Positions 22,305-31,865 are shown, counted from the first letter of the stretch. The stretch: DNA of 35,472 nt from Bacillota bacterium (GCA_021791495.1 JAJYWN010000049.1:1-35472), one strand, 5' to 3'. Numbers and translations: made by a program. The notes: a model not told the origin generated them from the letters alone.

Positions 22305-24428
22305 TCACGAACCCTTGGTCTCTGGTAGCGGCGTCCCCGGCAACTCACCGTGGTGGGGGCGGTGGCCGCGGTGGTGAGGACCGTGCCCTTGGACAAGCTC
22401 CTCCACCTGATGAGCCGAATGCGACGGGCTGCAGAAGAACAAGACTCTGTCGCCCGGCTTCAGGACCGTGTTCCCGTGGGGGATCAGGACGTCGCCGTTC
22501 CTGGTCACCGTTACCAGCAGACACTGCGGCGGCAGGTGGGTGTCCGCCAGGGTCCGCCCGGCCAGCGGCGAGGCGCCCAAGAGCACCATTTCCCGGAAGA
22601 CCCCTTGATCCTTGGCCAACTCGCGAAGGAGTTGGACCTTCCGCGTCGTCTCGAAGCTGTGCATGGTATGGGTGCTGTAGGCCGCCAGCGCATCGGACCT
22701 TCCCAGCACGCCGACCACTTCCGCCGGATTCGTCCGGCTGACCACGGGCAGCATCCGGTAATCGTACAAGGCGAACAGCCGCATGGCCTCCTCCACACTC
22801 TGGTCGGGGAAGACCGTAATCACGTTGCGCGAGGCGACATCACCCACCGGGAGAGCGCCCTTCTCTTCACCGATGGCCCGCCAGACCTCTTCGGGCGATA
22901 CCACACCGTATAGACTGCCGGCCTCATCCACCAGGATCAATGATTCCTGACGGTGCCCGGCTGAACCGGTGTATTGACGGTACACCGTCTCCAAAGGGGT
23001 GGTGGCCGGGATGCCGTTCTCAAAAGGCTGCTGCGCGGCGCTCACTGGGATACGCTCGGTCGGGCGCACCTCCGTGCCGCGCAGGATGACGATGCCCCTC
23101 TTCGTAAGCTTGACCGTGTACATGGAATCACGCGCCAAAGAACCGTAGACGAAGTAGCTCATGGCGCAGGCCGCCATGACACCGACCGTGATGGCGTAGT
23201 CGCCGGTCATTTCGAGGATGATGATGATGGCCGTCAAGGGGGCCTGAGCGGCGGCGGCGAAGACCGCTCCCATGCCCACTACGGCGTACGCCTGGGGGAC
23301 CGCTACCACGTTCGGAAAAAGGCCGTGGGCCACGGCGCCGAAACTCCCGCCCAGCATTGTCCCAAGGAAGAGAGACGGCGCGAAGACGCCGCCGGAGCCG
23401 CCGGCACCGATGGTGATGAGGGTGGCCAGATACTTCGACACCAACAGCACAAAGAAAGCGCCCAGCGTCAGGCCCCCTGTCGTGGCCAGGTCCATGGTCT
23501 CGTATCCCACACCCAGGACCCTGGGAACGAAAAGGCCCAAGGCGGCCACCAGCGCGCCGCCCGTCACCGGCTTCACCCAGAATGGCACACGCCAGTTCCC
23601 GAACAGGTTCTCCGACAGGTGCAAGCCTTGCGTATAGGCCAGTCCCACCAGACCGGCGATGGCTCCAAGGAGAAGCATGACGAAGAACTCGCCGGGGTGG
23701 GCCATTCCAAAAGTGGTCGTGGGGAGCACCAAATGGTTCCCCATGATGGCGTTGAAGGTGATGGACCCCGTCACGGCCGCCACCATGGTTGGGACGATGA
23801 CTCCCATGGCGTAGCTCCCGAGGACCACTTCCATGCCGAAGAAAGCGCCGGCGATGGGGGCGTTGAAGGTGGCCGCGATGCCCGCGGCCGCCCCCGAGGC
23901 GACCAGGAGGGACAGATAGCGGTCGGAAAGGCGCAAGACCTGTCCCATGACGGAGCCGAAAGACGCCCCGATCAAGGCGATGGGGCCTTCCTGCCCCACC
24001 GATCCGCCGCTGCCGATGGTCAGCGCCGGGGCGACGATACCCAGGGACGCGACGCGGGACCGGATCCGCCCGCCCCTCAGGGCCAGGGCTTCAAGGATCT
24101 GCGGGATCCCGTGCCCCTTGACCTCCGGTGCCAGGTACTTGGAAATGAACGACACGGCCAAGAGGCCGACCAGGGGACCGAGGATGGGAAGGTTCTGCCT
24201 GGGCTCTCCGAAGAGGGGCATGCCGGGGACCAGGGCCAGCAAGTGGCTAATGCCGACGCCGGCCCAGTTGATCATCATTCGGAAAAGGATGGCGCCCAGA
24301 CCGCCCACCACTCCGGTGGCCAGGGCGAGGACCAAGAGCAGAACGAACTCGCCCAGGGGCGAAGTGACGAACCGGGCCAAGCTCTGCGAACCAGGCTTCG
24401 ATGGTTTGGACAATGGCACTTCGGACAT
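22305..24428 (-). CDS. ClC-family chloride transporter with CBS pair and TrkA-C domain
   Basis: A 707-residue ClC protein. The selectivity and gating motifs are GSGGSVGQEGP (139-149) with the external gating glutamate Glu147, and GAGGSGGVFAPS (341-352). The residue aligned with the internal proton glutamate (Glu203 in E. coli ClC-ec1) is Val201 in MEVVLG, as in many eukaryotic channels; some prokaryotic exchangers also lack it, so channel versus exchanger is undecided. After the membrane domain come two CBS modules (about 450-590) and a TrkA-C-like ligand domain (about 620-680), then a His-rich tail (HGPHHRGHRPHH). The ATG 24428 has only a weak ribosome site. A palindrome lies upstream. Confidence 0.9.
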   Translation of the reverse strand: MSEVPLSKPSKPGSQSLARFVTSPLGEFVLLLVLALATGVVGGLGAILFRMMINWAGVGISHLLALVPGMPLFGEPRQNLPILGPLVGLLAVSFISKYLAPEVKGHGIPQILEALALRGGRIRSRVASLGIVAPALTIGSGGSVGQEGPIALIGASFGSVMGQVLRLSDRYLSLLVASGAAAGIAATFNAPIAGAFFGMEVVLGSYAMGVIVPTMVAAVTGSITFNAIMGNHLVLPTTTFGMAHPGEFFVMLLLGAIAGLVGLAYTQGLHLSENLFGNWRVPFWVKPVTGGALVAALGLFVPRVLGVGYETMDLATTGGLTLGAFFVLLVSKYLATLITIGAGGSGGVFAPSLFLGTMLGGSFGAVAHGLFPNVVAVPQAYAVVGMGAVFAAAAQAPLTAIIIILEMTGDYAITVGVMAACAMSYFVYGSLARDSMYTVKLTKRGIVILRGTEVRPTERIPVSAAQQPFENGIPATTPLETVYRQYTGSAGHRQESLILVDEAGSLYGVVSPEEVWRAIGEEKGALPVGDVASRNVITVFPDQSVEEAMRLFALYDYRMLPVVSRTNPAEVVGVLGRSDALAAYSTHTMHSFETTRKVQLLRELAKDQGVFREMVLLGASPLAGRTLADTHLPPQCLLVTVTRNGDVLIPHGNTVLKPGDRVLFFCSPSHSAHQVEELVQGHGPHHRGHRPHHGELPGTPLPETKGS

Positions 24429-24472
24429 CTCTTTTCATGATAGCGTAGTTCATGTCGTACCTAGTGAGGTCT

Positions 24473-24485
24473 GTTCTTCAAGAAC
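24473..24485. promoter_or_regulatory. 13-bp perfect palindrome upstream of the ClC gene
   Basis: GTTCTT-C-AAGAAC is a perfect inverted repeat centred at 24479, about 45 nt upstream of the ClC start codon. Its size and place suit an operator for a dimeric regulator. No regulator gene is adjacent, so this is an inference from symmetry and position alone. Confidence 0.4.
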
Positions 24486-24614
24486 CCCACTTACCTATTT
24501 TACACACTCTATGGTGGCTGGTTAACAGTAATCCTGTCATTGCCGGCCATTGCGCTCTCGTGCCTGGTCGATTTCCGGCGGTTGGCAGTCGCCGGAGGCT
24601 AACGGTCACAGCGG

Positions 24615-24644
24615 TTGACGGTCCGGTGTCGGTTCTGCTACATT
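24615..24644 (+). promoter_or_regulatory. promoter for the glyQS T-box leader
   Basis: TTGACG (24615-24620), an 18-bp spacer and TACATT (24639-24644) stand about 60 nt before the first T-box helix. Upstream to 24429 I see only the palindrome at 24473-24485 and no gene. Confidence 0.6.
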
Positions 24645-24704
24645 TAAGTCAACCCGGCAGCCCCCGACTGGAGCCGGTAGGTCCTGAGAGAAAACTTAGA
24701 GAAG

Positions 24705-24927
24705 GCTTTGACGGAGAGAAGTACCAGGTGGCAATGGCGACCGAAGCGAGCCCGCGGATGGTGCGAGGCGGGCGGCGCGGCTTCTGGGAAGGCGCTCCTG
24801 AGCCAGGATAATCAAGGTGGGCGATTTGGGAGGTGTGGGACCGACCGAATCGCCAACCAGGGTGGAACCGCGGGAGATACTCCCGTCCCTGGAGCCGCAA
24901 GGCTTTGGGGGCGGGAGTCGTTTTTTT
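24705..24927 (+). ncRNA. glycine-specific T-box leader with terminator
   Basis: The universal T-box sequence AGGGTGGAACCGCG lies at 24859-24872. Stem III is GGCGATT (24820-24826) with AATCGCC (24848-24854). The Stem I specifier segment GAAGGCGCTCCTGAG places GGC, a glycine codon, at 24791-24793, as in known glyQS leaders. The terminator is ACTCCCGTCCC (24879-24889) with GGGGCGGGAGT (24908-24918), followed by T7 (24921-24927); the antiterminator uses the T-box sequence. Uncharged tRNA-Gly pairing to specifier and T-box bulge would prevent termination and raise glyQS expression. The 5' boundary is approximate. Confidence 0.95.
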
Positions 24928-24934
24928 AGGGGGC

Positions 24935-25016
24935 GTGGGGGCCGGGGTCCTGAAGCCGCCAGCGCAGCCGGGTTAGCCCGGCGGAGCGTTCAGGCGGCGG
25001 AGGGTACGGCCCCCAC
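24935..25016 (+). promoter_or_regulatory. nested stem-loop between the T-box terminator and glyQ
   Basis: An 82-nt element of stacked perfect helices: GTGGGGGCC (24935-24943) with GGCCCCCAC (25008-25016), CCTGAA (24949-24954) with TTCAGG (24989-24994), CGC/GCG (24963-24965 with 24986-24988) and GCCGGG/CCCGGC with loop TTAG (24967-24982). A small hairpin GGCAG/CTGCC (25041-25045 with 25053-25057) then directly precedes the glyQ ribosome site. T-box leaders do not normally include this. A processing site, an mRNA stabiliser or a mobile palindromic repeat are all possible. Confidence 0.6.
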
Positions 25017-25076
25017 CATAGGAACCAGCAGGCTTGGCCGGGCAGACTATACCTGCCAAAGGAGGCTGTACTTGCG

Positions 25077-26027
25077 GTGAATTTCCAGGAGATGCTACTC
25101 ACCCTTGAGCGGTACTGGAGCGGCCAGGGCTGCATCATCCAACAGCCCTACGATGTGGAGAAGGGCGCCGGTACCATGAACCCCGCCAGTTTCTTCCGGG
25201 CCCTGGGCCCGGAACCCTGGCGCGTGGCCTACGTCGAGCCCTCGCGCCGCCCCGCCGATGCCCGGTACGGCGAGAACCCGAACCGGGTTTACCAGCACCA
25301 CCAGTATCAGGTGATCCTTAAGCCGTCGCCCGATAACGTCCAGGACCTCTATCTCGACAGCCTGAAAGCGCTGGGCATCGACCCACAGGTTCACGACATC
25401 CGTTTCGTCGAGGATAACTGGGAGGCTCCCACCCTCTCCGCCTGGGGGCTGGGCTGGGAGATCTGGCTGGACGGCATGGAGATCACGCAGTTCACCTATT
25501 TCCAGCAGGTGGGCGGGTTCGAAGTCAAGCCTGTCGCGGTGGAAATCACCTACGGGCTGGAGCGCATCGCCCTCTACTTGCAGCAGAAGGAAAGCGTCTT
25601 TGAGCTGGAGTGGATCCCCGGCGTGACCTATGGCGACATCTTCCGGCGCGCCGAGTACGAACACTCCGTGTACAGCTTCGAGGTGGCGGACCCCGCCATG
25701 CTCCGTGCCTTGTTCGAAACCTTCGAGCGCGAGGCCCGTGCCGTCATGGAGAAAGAGCTGGTGCTGCCGGCCTACGACTACGTGCTGAAGTGCAGCCACC
25801 TCTTCAACATCCTGGACGCCCGAGGGGCTATGAGCGTCAGCGAGCGCACGGCCTACCTGGGACGCTTGCGGAACCTGTCGCGGCGTTGCGCCCAGACCTA
25901 CCTGGCCCAGCGCGAATCCATGGGCCACCCGCTCCTACAGCGTGGAGGCATTTTCACCACTCCGGACCCCGAAGCGACGCTGCCGGAAACGGTTGGAGTC
26001 TGGCCGAAGGAGGTGACGGCGAAGTGA
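25077..26027 (+). CDS. glyQ: glycyl-tRNA synthetase alpha subunit
   Basis: The alpha subunit of the bacterial-type (alpha2beta2) glycyl-tRNA synthetase, which holds the class II catalytic core and forms glycyl-adenylate. It is 316 residues, typical in length. Family landmarks include [12 protein letters not shown] near the start, then [10 protein letters not shown] and [17 protein letters not shown]. The start is GTG 25077 with AAAGGAGG (25058-25065) upstream. It is controlled by the glycine T-box. The stop overlaps glyS as GTGA, giving coupled translation of the two subunits. Confidence 0.97.
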   Translation: MNFQEMLLTLERYWSGQGCIIQQPYDVEKGAGTMNPASFFRALGPEPWRVAYVEPSRRPADARYGENPNRVYQHHQYQVILKPSPDNVQDLYLDSLKALGIDPQVHDIRFVEDNWEAPTLSAWGLGWEIWLDGMEITQFTYFQQVGGFEVKPVAVEITYGLERIALYLQQKESVFELEWIPGVTYGDIFRRAEYEHSVYSFEVADPAMLRALFETFEREARAVMEKELVLPAYDYVLKCSHLFNILDARGAMSVSERTAYLGRLRNLSRRCAQTYLAQRESMGHPLLQRGGIFTTPDPEATLPETVGVWPKEVTAK

Positions 26028-28249
26028 AGGACTTTCTCCTTGAAGTCGGTACCGAAGACATCCCGTCGCGGTTCATGCCGTCCACCCTTGAGCAGTTGGC
26101 GGCCCGCTTCCGCGCCTTTCTGAAGGACAGCCGGTTGCCCCACAGTTCGGTCAAGGCTTACGGGACCCACCGCCGCTTGGTAGTGGAGGTGAAAGGGCTG
26201 GCCCCGCACCAGGAAGAGACTACGGTGGAAGCCAAGGGGCCCGCCCGGAAGGCCGCCTTCGACGCTGAGGGCCGCCCCACGCGCGCCGCCGAAGGGTTCG
26301 CCCGCGGCCAGGGCGTGCGAGTGGAGGACTTGGTGACGCGGACCACGCCACAGGGCGAGTATGTCTTCGCCGTCAGACGGGACCGCGGTCTCCCCGCCGC
26401 CGAGGTGCTGGCCCAGGCCGTTCCCGGCCTCGTCACCGGCCTCGAATTTCCGAAACAGATGCGCTGGGGGGCGGGCGAATACCGTTTTGTCCGCCCCGTA
26501 AAATGGGTGGTGGCGCTCCTGGGCACGGACATCGTGCCCATGACCATCCTTGGCGTGCCGTCCGGACGCACCAGCCGCGGACACCGGTTCTTGGCCCCGC
26601 GGCCCTTCCGCCTGACTTCCGCCGGCGAGTACCTGAGCGCCGTCCACCAGGCTATGGTCATTGTCGAGCCGGAGCGGCGCCGCGAGATGATCCACGACTC
26701 CGCGCGGTCCGCCGCCGCCAAGGCAGGCGGGCGCCCCCACGAAGACCCCGACCTCCTCGAAGAGCTGGTGTTCTTGGTCGAGTACCCCACGGCTGTCCTG
26801 GGGTCCTTCCCCGCGGAGTTTCTGGAACTGCCGGCCGAGGTGCTCATTACCACCATGCAGCACCACCAGAAGTACTTCGCCGCGAAGGCCTACGAAGAGG
26901 AGCCCGAGCTCCAACTACTCCCCAACTTCATCGCTTTCCGGGATGGCGGGACGGAGGGCCTGGACGTGGTCCGGGCGGGATACGAGAAAGTGCTACGCGC
27001 CCGGCTGGCCGACGCCAAGTTCTTCTTCGATCAGGATAGGGAACGGTCTCTGGAGGATTGGGCCGCCCAACTCACCACCATCGCCTTCCAGGACAAACTC
27101 GGTACGCTGGCGGGCAAGGCCTCTCGCCTGGAGTGGCTGGCGCGAGCGTTGGCGCCGAAGGTCGGGCTGGACCCCGCGCGCGCCGCCCGGGCCGCCCGCC
27201 TCCTGAAGGCCGACCTGGCGACGAACCTGGTCCGGGAATTCACTGAACTCCAAGGGACCATGGGCCGCGTCTACGCCCGCCTGTCGGGCGAGGGGGACGA
27301 CGTGGCCGAGGCCATCTTCGAACACTACCTGCCGCGCTTCGCCGGCGACGAACTGGCGCAGACGAGGATGGGGCAACTGATGTCGGTTTTGGATAAGGTG
27401 GATTCGCTGGTCGGATTCTTCGCCGTCGGTCTGGCGCCCACGGGTTCCCAGGACCCCTATGCCCTGCGCCGCCAGGCGGTGGGGCTGGTAGCCACCCTGG
27501 TCGAGGCCGGGTTCCCCTTCGGCATCGAAGGCCTGGTATCCGAGGGAGTGGCGGCCTATTTGAACGAGCGGTTCGAAGTGGTGGGAACGGCGGCCGTCGG
27601 GTCGGCGGTGATGTCCGCGGCTATGCCGGCCGGTCGGCCCAAACCCGAGGACTTCGCCCGGGGGGCCGCCGAACTGCGGGAATTCCTGCAGTCTCGAGTC
27701 AGAGCTTACCTGGAAGAACAAGGATTCCGCTACGACGTGGTCGAAGCCGTGGTAGGAGCGATCAACTCGGCCGCGGGGCCGGGTGCCGGCGCCAGAAACG
27801 GCACCGGCGCGGGCGCCGACGTTCCGGCCGACATGGCCGATCGGGCGGCGGCGCTGGCGGCCTTCCGCGAGACCGACGGCTTCGCCGACGCGGTCATCGC
27901 CTTCGGTCGGGCGGCAAACCTTGGTGGTCGCTCCCCCGAACGGGAAGTGGACCCGCGTCTCTTGAAAGACCCGGCGGAAGTGGCCCTGAACAAGGGTTTC
28001 CAAGAAGTGCGCGGCCGGGCTCGGGAGATGCTGGCCACCCACCGCTACGGAGACCTGCTGGCCACGGTGGCGCAGCTCCGGCCTGCCGTCGACCGCTTCT
28101 TCGAGGCGGTGATGGTGATGGTGGACGACGAGGCCGTCCGGAACAACCGGCTGGCACTCCTGAAAGGGATTTCGTCGCTGGTAGGCCAGGTGGCTGACTT
28201 CAGCAAGCTTGTGGTCAGCAAAGATGAATTGGGGGGGCCGGGCAAGTGA
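26024..28249 (+). CDS. glyS: glycyl-tRNA synthetase beta subunit
   Basis: The beta subunit, needed for tRNA recognition. The protein is 741 residues, beginning with the family N-terminus ([15 protein letters not shown]) and ending in a C-terminal anticodon-binding region. GTG 26024 overlaps the glyQ stop and is preceded by the excellent site AAGGAGGTGA (26007-26016); the open frame extending upstream lies inside glyQ. The length exceeds the usual ~690 residues, partly because of a Gly/Ala-rich low-complexity insert (bases about 27770-27840) in the C-terminal helical region. The stop overlaps the ppsR GTG as GTGA. Confidence 0.96.
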   Translation: MKDFLLEVGTEDIPSRFMPSTLEQLAARFRAFLKDSRLPHSSVKAYGTHRRLVVEVKGLAPHQEETTVEAKGPARKAAFDAEGRPTRAAEGFARGQGVRVEDLVTRTTPQGEYVFAVRRDRGLPAAEVLAQAVPGLVTGLEFPKQMRWGAGEYRFVRPVKWVVALLGTDIVPMTILGVPSGRTSRGHRFLAPRPFRLTSAGEYLSAVHQAMVIVEPERRREMIHDSARSAAAKAGGRPHEDPDLLEELVFLVEYPTAVLGSFPAEFLELPAEVLITTMQHHQKYFAAKAYEEEPELQLLPNFIAFRDGGTEGLDVVRAGYEKVLRARLADAKFFFDQDRERSLEDWAAQLTTIAFQDKLGTLAGKASRLEWLARALAPKVGLDPARAARAARLLKADLATNLVREFTELQGTMGRVYARLSGEGDDVAEAIFEHYLPRFAGDELAQTRMGQLMSVLDKVDSLVGFFAVGLAPTGSQDPYALRRQAVGLVATLVEAGFPFGIEGLVSEGVAAYLNERFEVVGTAAVGSAVMSAAMPAGRPKPEDFARGAAELREFLQSRVRAYLEEQGFRYDVVEAVVGAINSAAGPGAGARNGTGAGADVPADMADRAAALAAFRETDGFADAVIAFGRAANLGGRSPEREVDPRLLKDPAEVALNKGFQEVRGRAREMLATHRYGDLLATVAQLRPAVDRFFEAVMVMVDDEAVRNNRLALLKGISSLVGQVADFSKLVVSKDELGGPGK

Positions 28250-29073
28250 GTCTTCCGGTCATCTTCGTGGTCTCGGACTCCATCGGGGAGACGGCCGAAC
28301 TGGTCACCAGGGCGGCCCTCACCCAGTTTGATGGTGCCCAGGCCGATGTCCGGCGCATCCCCCATGTGAACGGCGAGAAGGACTTTATGTGGGCGGTGGA
28401 CGTGGCGGCGAAACAGCACGGCATCATCGCCTTTACCCTGGTTTTCCCGGACATGCGGAAGGCCATCATCGACGCCTGCCAAGCGAAGGGCGTCTTGTGG
28501 GTGGATATCCTCGGCCCCATGATGGAGGCCCTGGCCGCTTCCAGCGCCATGCGCCCGCGCCTGCAGCCGGGCTTGGTGCGCCAACTGGATGAGGAGTACT
28601 TCCGGCGCGTGGAGGCCGTCGAATTCGCCGTGAAGTACGACGACGGTAAGGACCCGCGCGGCCTGCGGGCCGCCGACGTGGTCATCGTCGGGGTCTCGCG
28701 GACGTCGAAGACCCCCGTCTGCATGTACCTGGCCCACCAGCGCATCAAGGCCGCCAATGTCCCCCTTGTCCCCGAGGTCGTCCCGTCACCCGAACTTTTC
28801 CGCCTCCCCAAGGGACGGGTCGTGGGCCTGACTATACGCCCCGAGAACCTGAACCACATCCGGCAGGAGCGGGCCCGGTCCATGGGGCTGGGTCCCACCG
28901 CCGATTACGCGAATCCCGATCGTATTCGGAGAGAACTCGATCATTCCGAGGACGTCATGCGAGCTATCGGTTGTCCGGTGATTGACGTTACGAACAAGGC
29001 CATCGAGGAAACGGCCGCCAAAGTCTTGGAACTGATCCGGCCTTCCCTCGGTCCCGGCCAGGGAGGTCGCTAG
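28246..29073 (+). CDS. ppsR: pyruvate, phosphate dikinase regulatory protein (PpsR/PDRP, YqfL)
   Basis: A 275-residue DUF299 bifunctional serine/threonine kinase and Pi-dependent phosphorylase that inactivates and reactivates pyruvate, phosphate dikinase. It has the family start VIFVVSDSIGETAELV and the P-loop-like GVSRTSKTP (149-157). In Bacillus the orthologue yqfL follows glyS and ccpN; here no CcpN-type regulator is present and the gene follows glyS directly. GTG 28246 overlaps the glyS stop. The target enzyme, PpdK, is encoded 5 bp downstream, so regulator and substrate are made together. Confidence 0.95.
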   Translation: MSLPVIFVVSDSIGETAELVTRAALTQFDGAQADVRRIPHVNGEKDFMWAVDVAAKQHGIIAFTLVFPDMRKAIIDACQAKGVLWVDILGPMMEALAASSAMRPRLQPGLVRQLDEEYFRRVEAVEFAVKYDDGKDPRGLRAADVVIVGVSRTSKTPVCMYLAHQRIKAANVPLVPEVVPSPELFRLPKGRVVGLTIRPENLNHIRQERARSMGLGPTADYANPDRIRRELDHSEDVMRAIGCPVIDVTNKAIEETAAKVLELIRPSLGPGQGGR

Positions 29074-29078
29074 AGGTC

Positions 29079-31790
29079 GTGAAGAAGTACATCTATCACT
29101 TTACCGAAGGCAATGCCCAGATGCGGGAGCTCCTGGGCGGGAAGGGCGCGGGCTTGGCCGAGATGACCCGTATCGGCCTGCCCGTGCCGCCCGGCTTCAC
29201 TATCAGCACCGAGGCGTGTAAGGAGTACTACACGCAGGGCCAGCGGTTCCCCGAAGGCCTGGAAACCATGGTGAATGACGCCCTCGTGGAGTTGGAGCGG
29301 AAGACGGGGAAGAAGTTCGGCGACCCCGCCCAACCTTTGCTGGTATCGGTCCGGTCCGGCGCCGTCTTCTCCATGCCGGGTATGATGGATACCATCCTGA
29401 ACCTGGGCCTGAACGACACTTCGGTCAAGGCGGTGGCCACCGCCACGGACAACCCGCGCTTCGCCTATGACTGCTACCGCCGCTTCATCCAGATGTTCGG
29501 CGACGTGGTTATGAAAGTGGAGATGCGCGAGTTCGAGCAGGCTCTGGATGGCGCCAAGCGGCGCGTCGGGGCAAGGTATGACGCCGACTTGCCGGCGGAA
29601 GCTCTGGCGGCGCTGGTCGAGGAGTATAAGGGCATCGTCCGGCGGGTGGCGGAGCGCGGTTTTCCTCAGGATCCGAAAGAGCAGCTCTTCATGGCTATCG
29701 GCGCCGTGTTCTCCTCCTGGAACAATGAGCGTGCCATCGTCTACCGGCGCGTCAATAGGATCCCGGACGACCTGGGAACGGCCGTGAACGTCCAGATGAT
29801 GGCCTTCGGCAACACCGGCCCCAACTCGGGCACGGGCGTCATCTTCACGCGCAACCCGGCCAACGGCGACCCGCAACTCTATGGGGAGTTTCTCACGAAC
29901 GCCCAGGGCGAGGATGTTGTCGCCGGCATCCGCACGCCGCGGCCGGTGAGAGAGATGGCCGAGGCGCTGCCCGAGGCCTACGGCGACCTGCAGCGGGTGT
30001 GCCGGCTGTTGGAAAAGCACTACCGTGACATGCAGGACATCGAGTTCACCGTCGAGAACGGCAAGCTCTTCACCTTGCAGACAAGGACCGGGAAGCGGAC
30101 GGCGGCGGCGGCGGTGCGCATCGCCTACGACATGGTGGGGGAAGGCATCATCACGAGAGAAGAGGCCGTGGGGCGCATCGAGCCCGATCAGGTGGTCAAG
30201 CTGCTGCACCGCGGGGTCGACCCGGCGGCGAAGCTGGACGTCATCGCCAAGGGGTTGCCGGCGTCTCCGGGCGCCGCTTCTGGGAAGATCGTTTTTGACG
30301 CCGACGTGGCCGAGGAGCTGGGGAAGAAGGGCGAAAAAGTCATCCTGGTCCGCCCCGAGACCACGCCGGACGACATCCACGGCATCGTGGCCGCCCAGGG
30401 TGTCCTCACCAGCCGCGGCGGCATGACCTGCCACGCGGCCATCGTGGCCCGCGGCATGGGCAAGCCCTGCGTGGTGGGGTGCGAGTCTTTGCGCATCGAC
30501 CTGGATGCCAAGCGGGTGGCGGCGACGGCTGCCGCGGCATCAGGCGGGGCGGCCACCGGCCCGGTTGAGTTCAAGGAAGGTGACCTCATCTCCATCGACG
30601 GAGCCACCGGCCAGGTCATCCGCGGGCAGGTCCCGCTGGTCGACCCGCACCTGGGCGAAGACTTCAAGGCCATCCTGGGGTGGGCCGACGGCATCCGGCG
30701 CCTGGGCGTGGAGGCGAACGCCGACACGCCGGAGGACGCCCGAAACGCCCGCCAGTTCGGGGCCGAGGGCGTAGGCCTCTGCCGCACCGAGCACATGTTC
30801 ATGCAGGTGGAACGGCTGCCGGTGGTGCAGGACATGATCATCGCCGTGACCGAGGACGAGCGGCGCGCCGCCCTTGACAAGCTTCTCCCCATGCAACAGG
30901 GGGACTTCGAGGGCATTCTGGAGGCCATGGAGGGATATCCGGTCACCATCCGCCTCCTCGACCCGCCGCTCCACGAGTTCCTGCCGAACGCCGAGGAGCT
31001 CTTGGTCCAGATCACGCGTCTGCGCACGCTGGGCGAAGTCAGGAAGCTGAGCCCGGACGAGGCGAAGGAGCTGCGCGGGCACGAGGAGATGCTGCGCAAG
31101 GTCCGGGCCCTGTCGGAATTCAACCCCATGCTTGGCTTCCGCGGCTGCCGCCTCGGCATCGTCTTCCCGGAGATCTACGAGATGCAGTGCCGGGCCATCT
31201 TCCGGGCGGCCTGCAACCTAAAGAAGCGTGGCGTCGACGCCCGTCCCGAGGTCATGATCCCCCTGGTCGGCCACATCCACGAGTTCACCCCGCTGCGCGA
31301 GATGGCGCTGCGGGTGGCCAAGGAGGAGATGGACGCCGCCGGCGTGCACTTCCACTTCACCGTCGGCACCATGATCGAGATCCCGCGGGCGGCCTTGACG
31401 GCCGGCGAGATCGCCAAGGAGGCCGAGTTCTTTTCCTTCGGGACTAACGACTTGACCCAGACCACCTTCGGTTTTTCGCGCGACGACGCCGAGGGCAAGT
31501 TCCTGACCACTTACATTCAGAAGAAGGTCCTGCCCGAGAACCCCTTCGCCGTCCTGGACGAGGAGGGCGTGGGCAAGCTGGTGCGGATGGCGGTTGAGGC
31601 GGGACGGGCGACTCGGCCCGAGCTCAAGGTCGGCATCTGCGGTGAGCACGGCGGCGACCCGCGGTCCATCGACTTCTGCCACCGCGCCGGGCTGGACTAT
31701 GTCAGCTGCTCGCCCTTCCGGGTGCCCATCGCCCGGCTGGCGGCGGCTCAGGCGAGCCTGGCGGGAAGGGCGGCGGCCAGGGACAAGTGA
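29079..31790 (+). CDS. ppdK: pyruvate, phosphate dikinase
   Basis: A 903-residue enzyme that interconverts pyruvate, ATP and Pi with PEP, AMP and PPi. Domains in order: N-terminal ATP-grasp nucleotide domain (to about 350), swivelling phosphohistidine domain with GGMTCHAA (catalytic His452, and Thr450 as the expected PpsR target), and the PEP/pyruvate TIM barrel with Cys854 in GICGEHGGDP. The length is slightly above the usual 870-890 because of an Ala/Gly-rich insert at 30519-30564 after the phosphohistidine motif. GTG 29079 is the start; GGGAGG lies upstream. It ends the T-box operon; a strong hairpin follows 75 nt later. Confidence 0.96.
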   Translation: MKKYIYHFTEGNAQMRELLGGKGAGLAEMTRIGLPVPPGFTISTEACKEYYTQGQRFPEGLETMVNDALVELERKTGKKFGDPAQPLLVSVRSGAVFSMPGMMDTILNLGLNDTSVKAVATATDNPRFAYDCYRRFIQMFGDVVMKVEMREFEQALDGAKRRVGARYDADLPAEALAALVEEYKGIVRRVAERGFPQDPKEQLFMAIGAVFSSWNNERAIVYRRVNRIPDDLGTAVNVQMMAFGNTGPNSGTGVIFTRNPANGDPQLYGEFLTNAQGEDVVAGIRTPRPVREMAEALPEAYGDLQRVCRLLEKHYRDMQDIEFTVENGKLFTLQTRTGKRTAAAAVRIAYDMVGEGIITREEAVGRIEPDQVVKLLHRGVDPAAKLDVIAKGLPASPGAASGKIVFDADVAEELGKKGEKVILVRPETTPDDIHGIVAAQGVLTSRGGMTCHAAIVARGMGKPCVVGCESLRIDLDAKRVAATAAAASGGAATGPVEFKEGDLISIDGATGQVIRGQVPLVDPHLGEDFKAILGWADGIRRLGVEANADTPEDARNARQFGAEGVGLCRTEHMFMQVERLPVVQDMIIAVTEDERRAALDKLLPMQQGDFEGILEAMEGYPVTIRLLDPPLHEFLPNAEELLVQITRLRTLGEVRKLSPDEAKELRGHEEMLRKVRALSEFNPMLGFRGCRLGIVFPEIYEMQCRAIFRAACNLKKRGVDARPEVMIPLVGHIHEFTPLREMALRVAKEEMDAAGVHFHFTVGTMIEIPRAALTAGEIAKEAEFFSFGTNDLTQTTFGFSRDDAEGKFLTTYIQKKVLPENPFAVLDEEGVGKLVRMAVEAGRATRPELKVGICGEHGGDPRSIDFCHRAGLDYVSCSPFRVPIARLAAAQASLAGRAAARDK

Positions 31791-31865
31791 CTGTAGAGCC
31801 GGTTCGCCGGGCTAGGAGCAGGCGTTACCAAGTATCTTAGGTATGAGCCGGTAAACGGTGCAGAC

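Noticed and set aside
22974-24440. Long plus-strand open frame (488 codons) opposite the ClC gene
   Set aside because: It runs antisense to a clear ClC protein, has no recognisable domain, and is rich in His/Gln/Arg as expected from the mirror of a high-GC gene.
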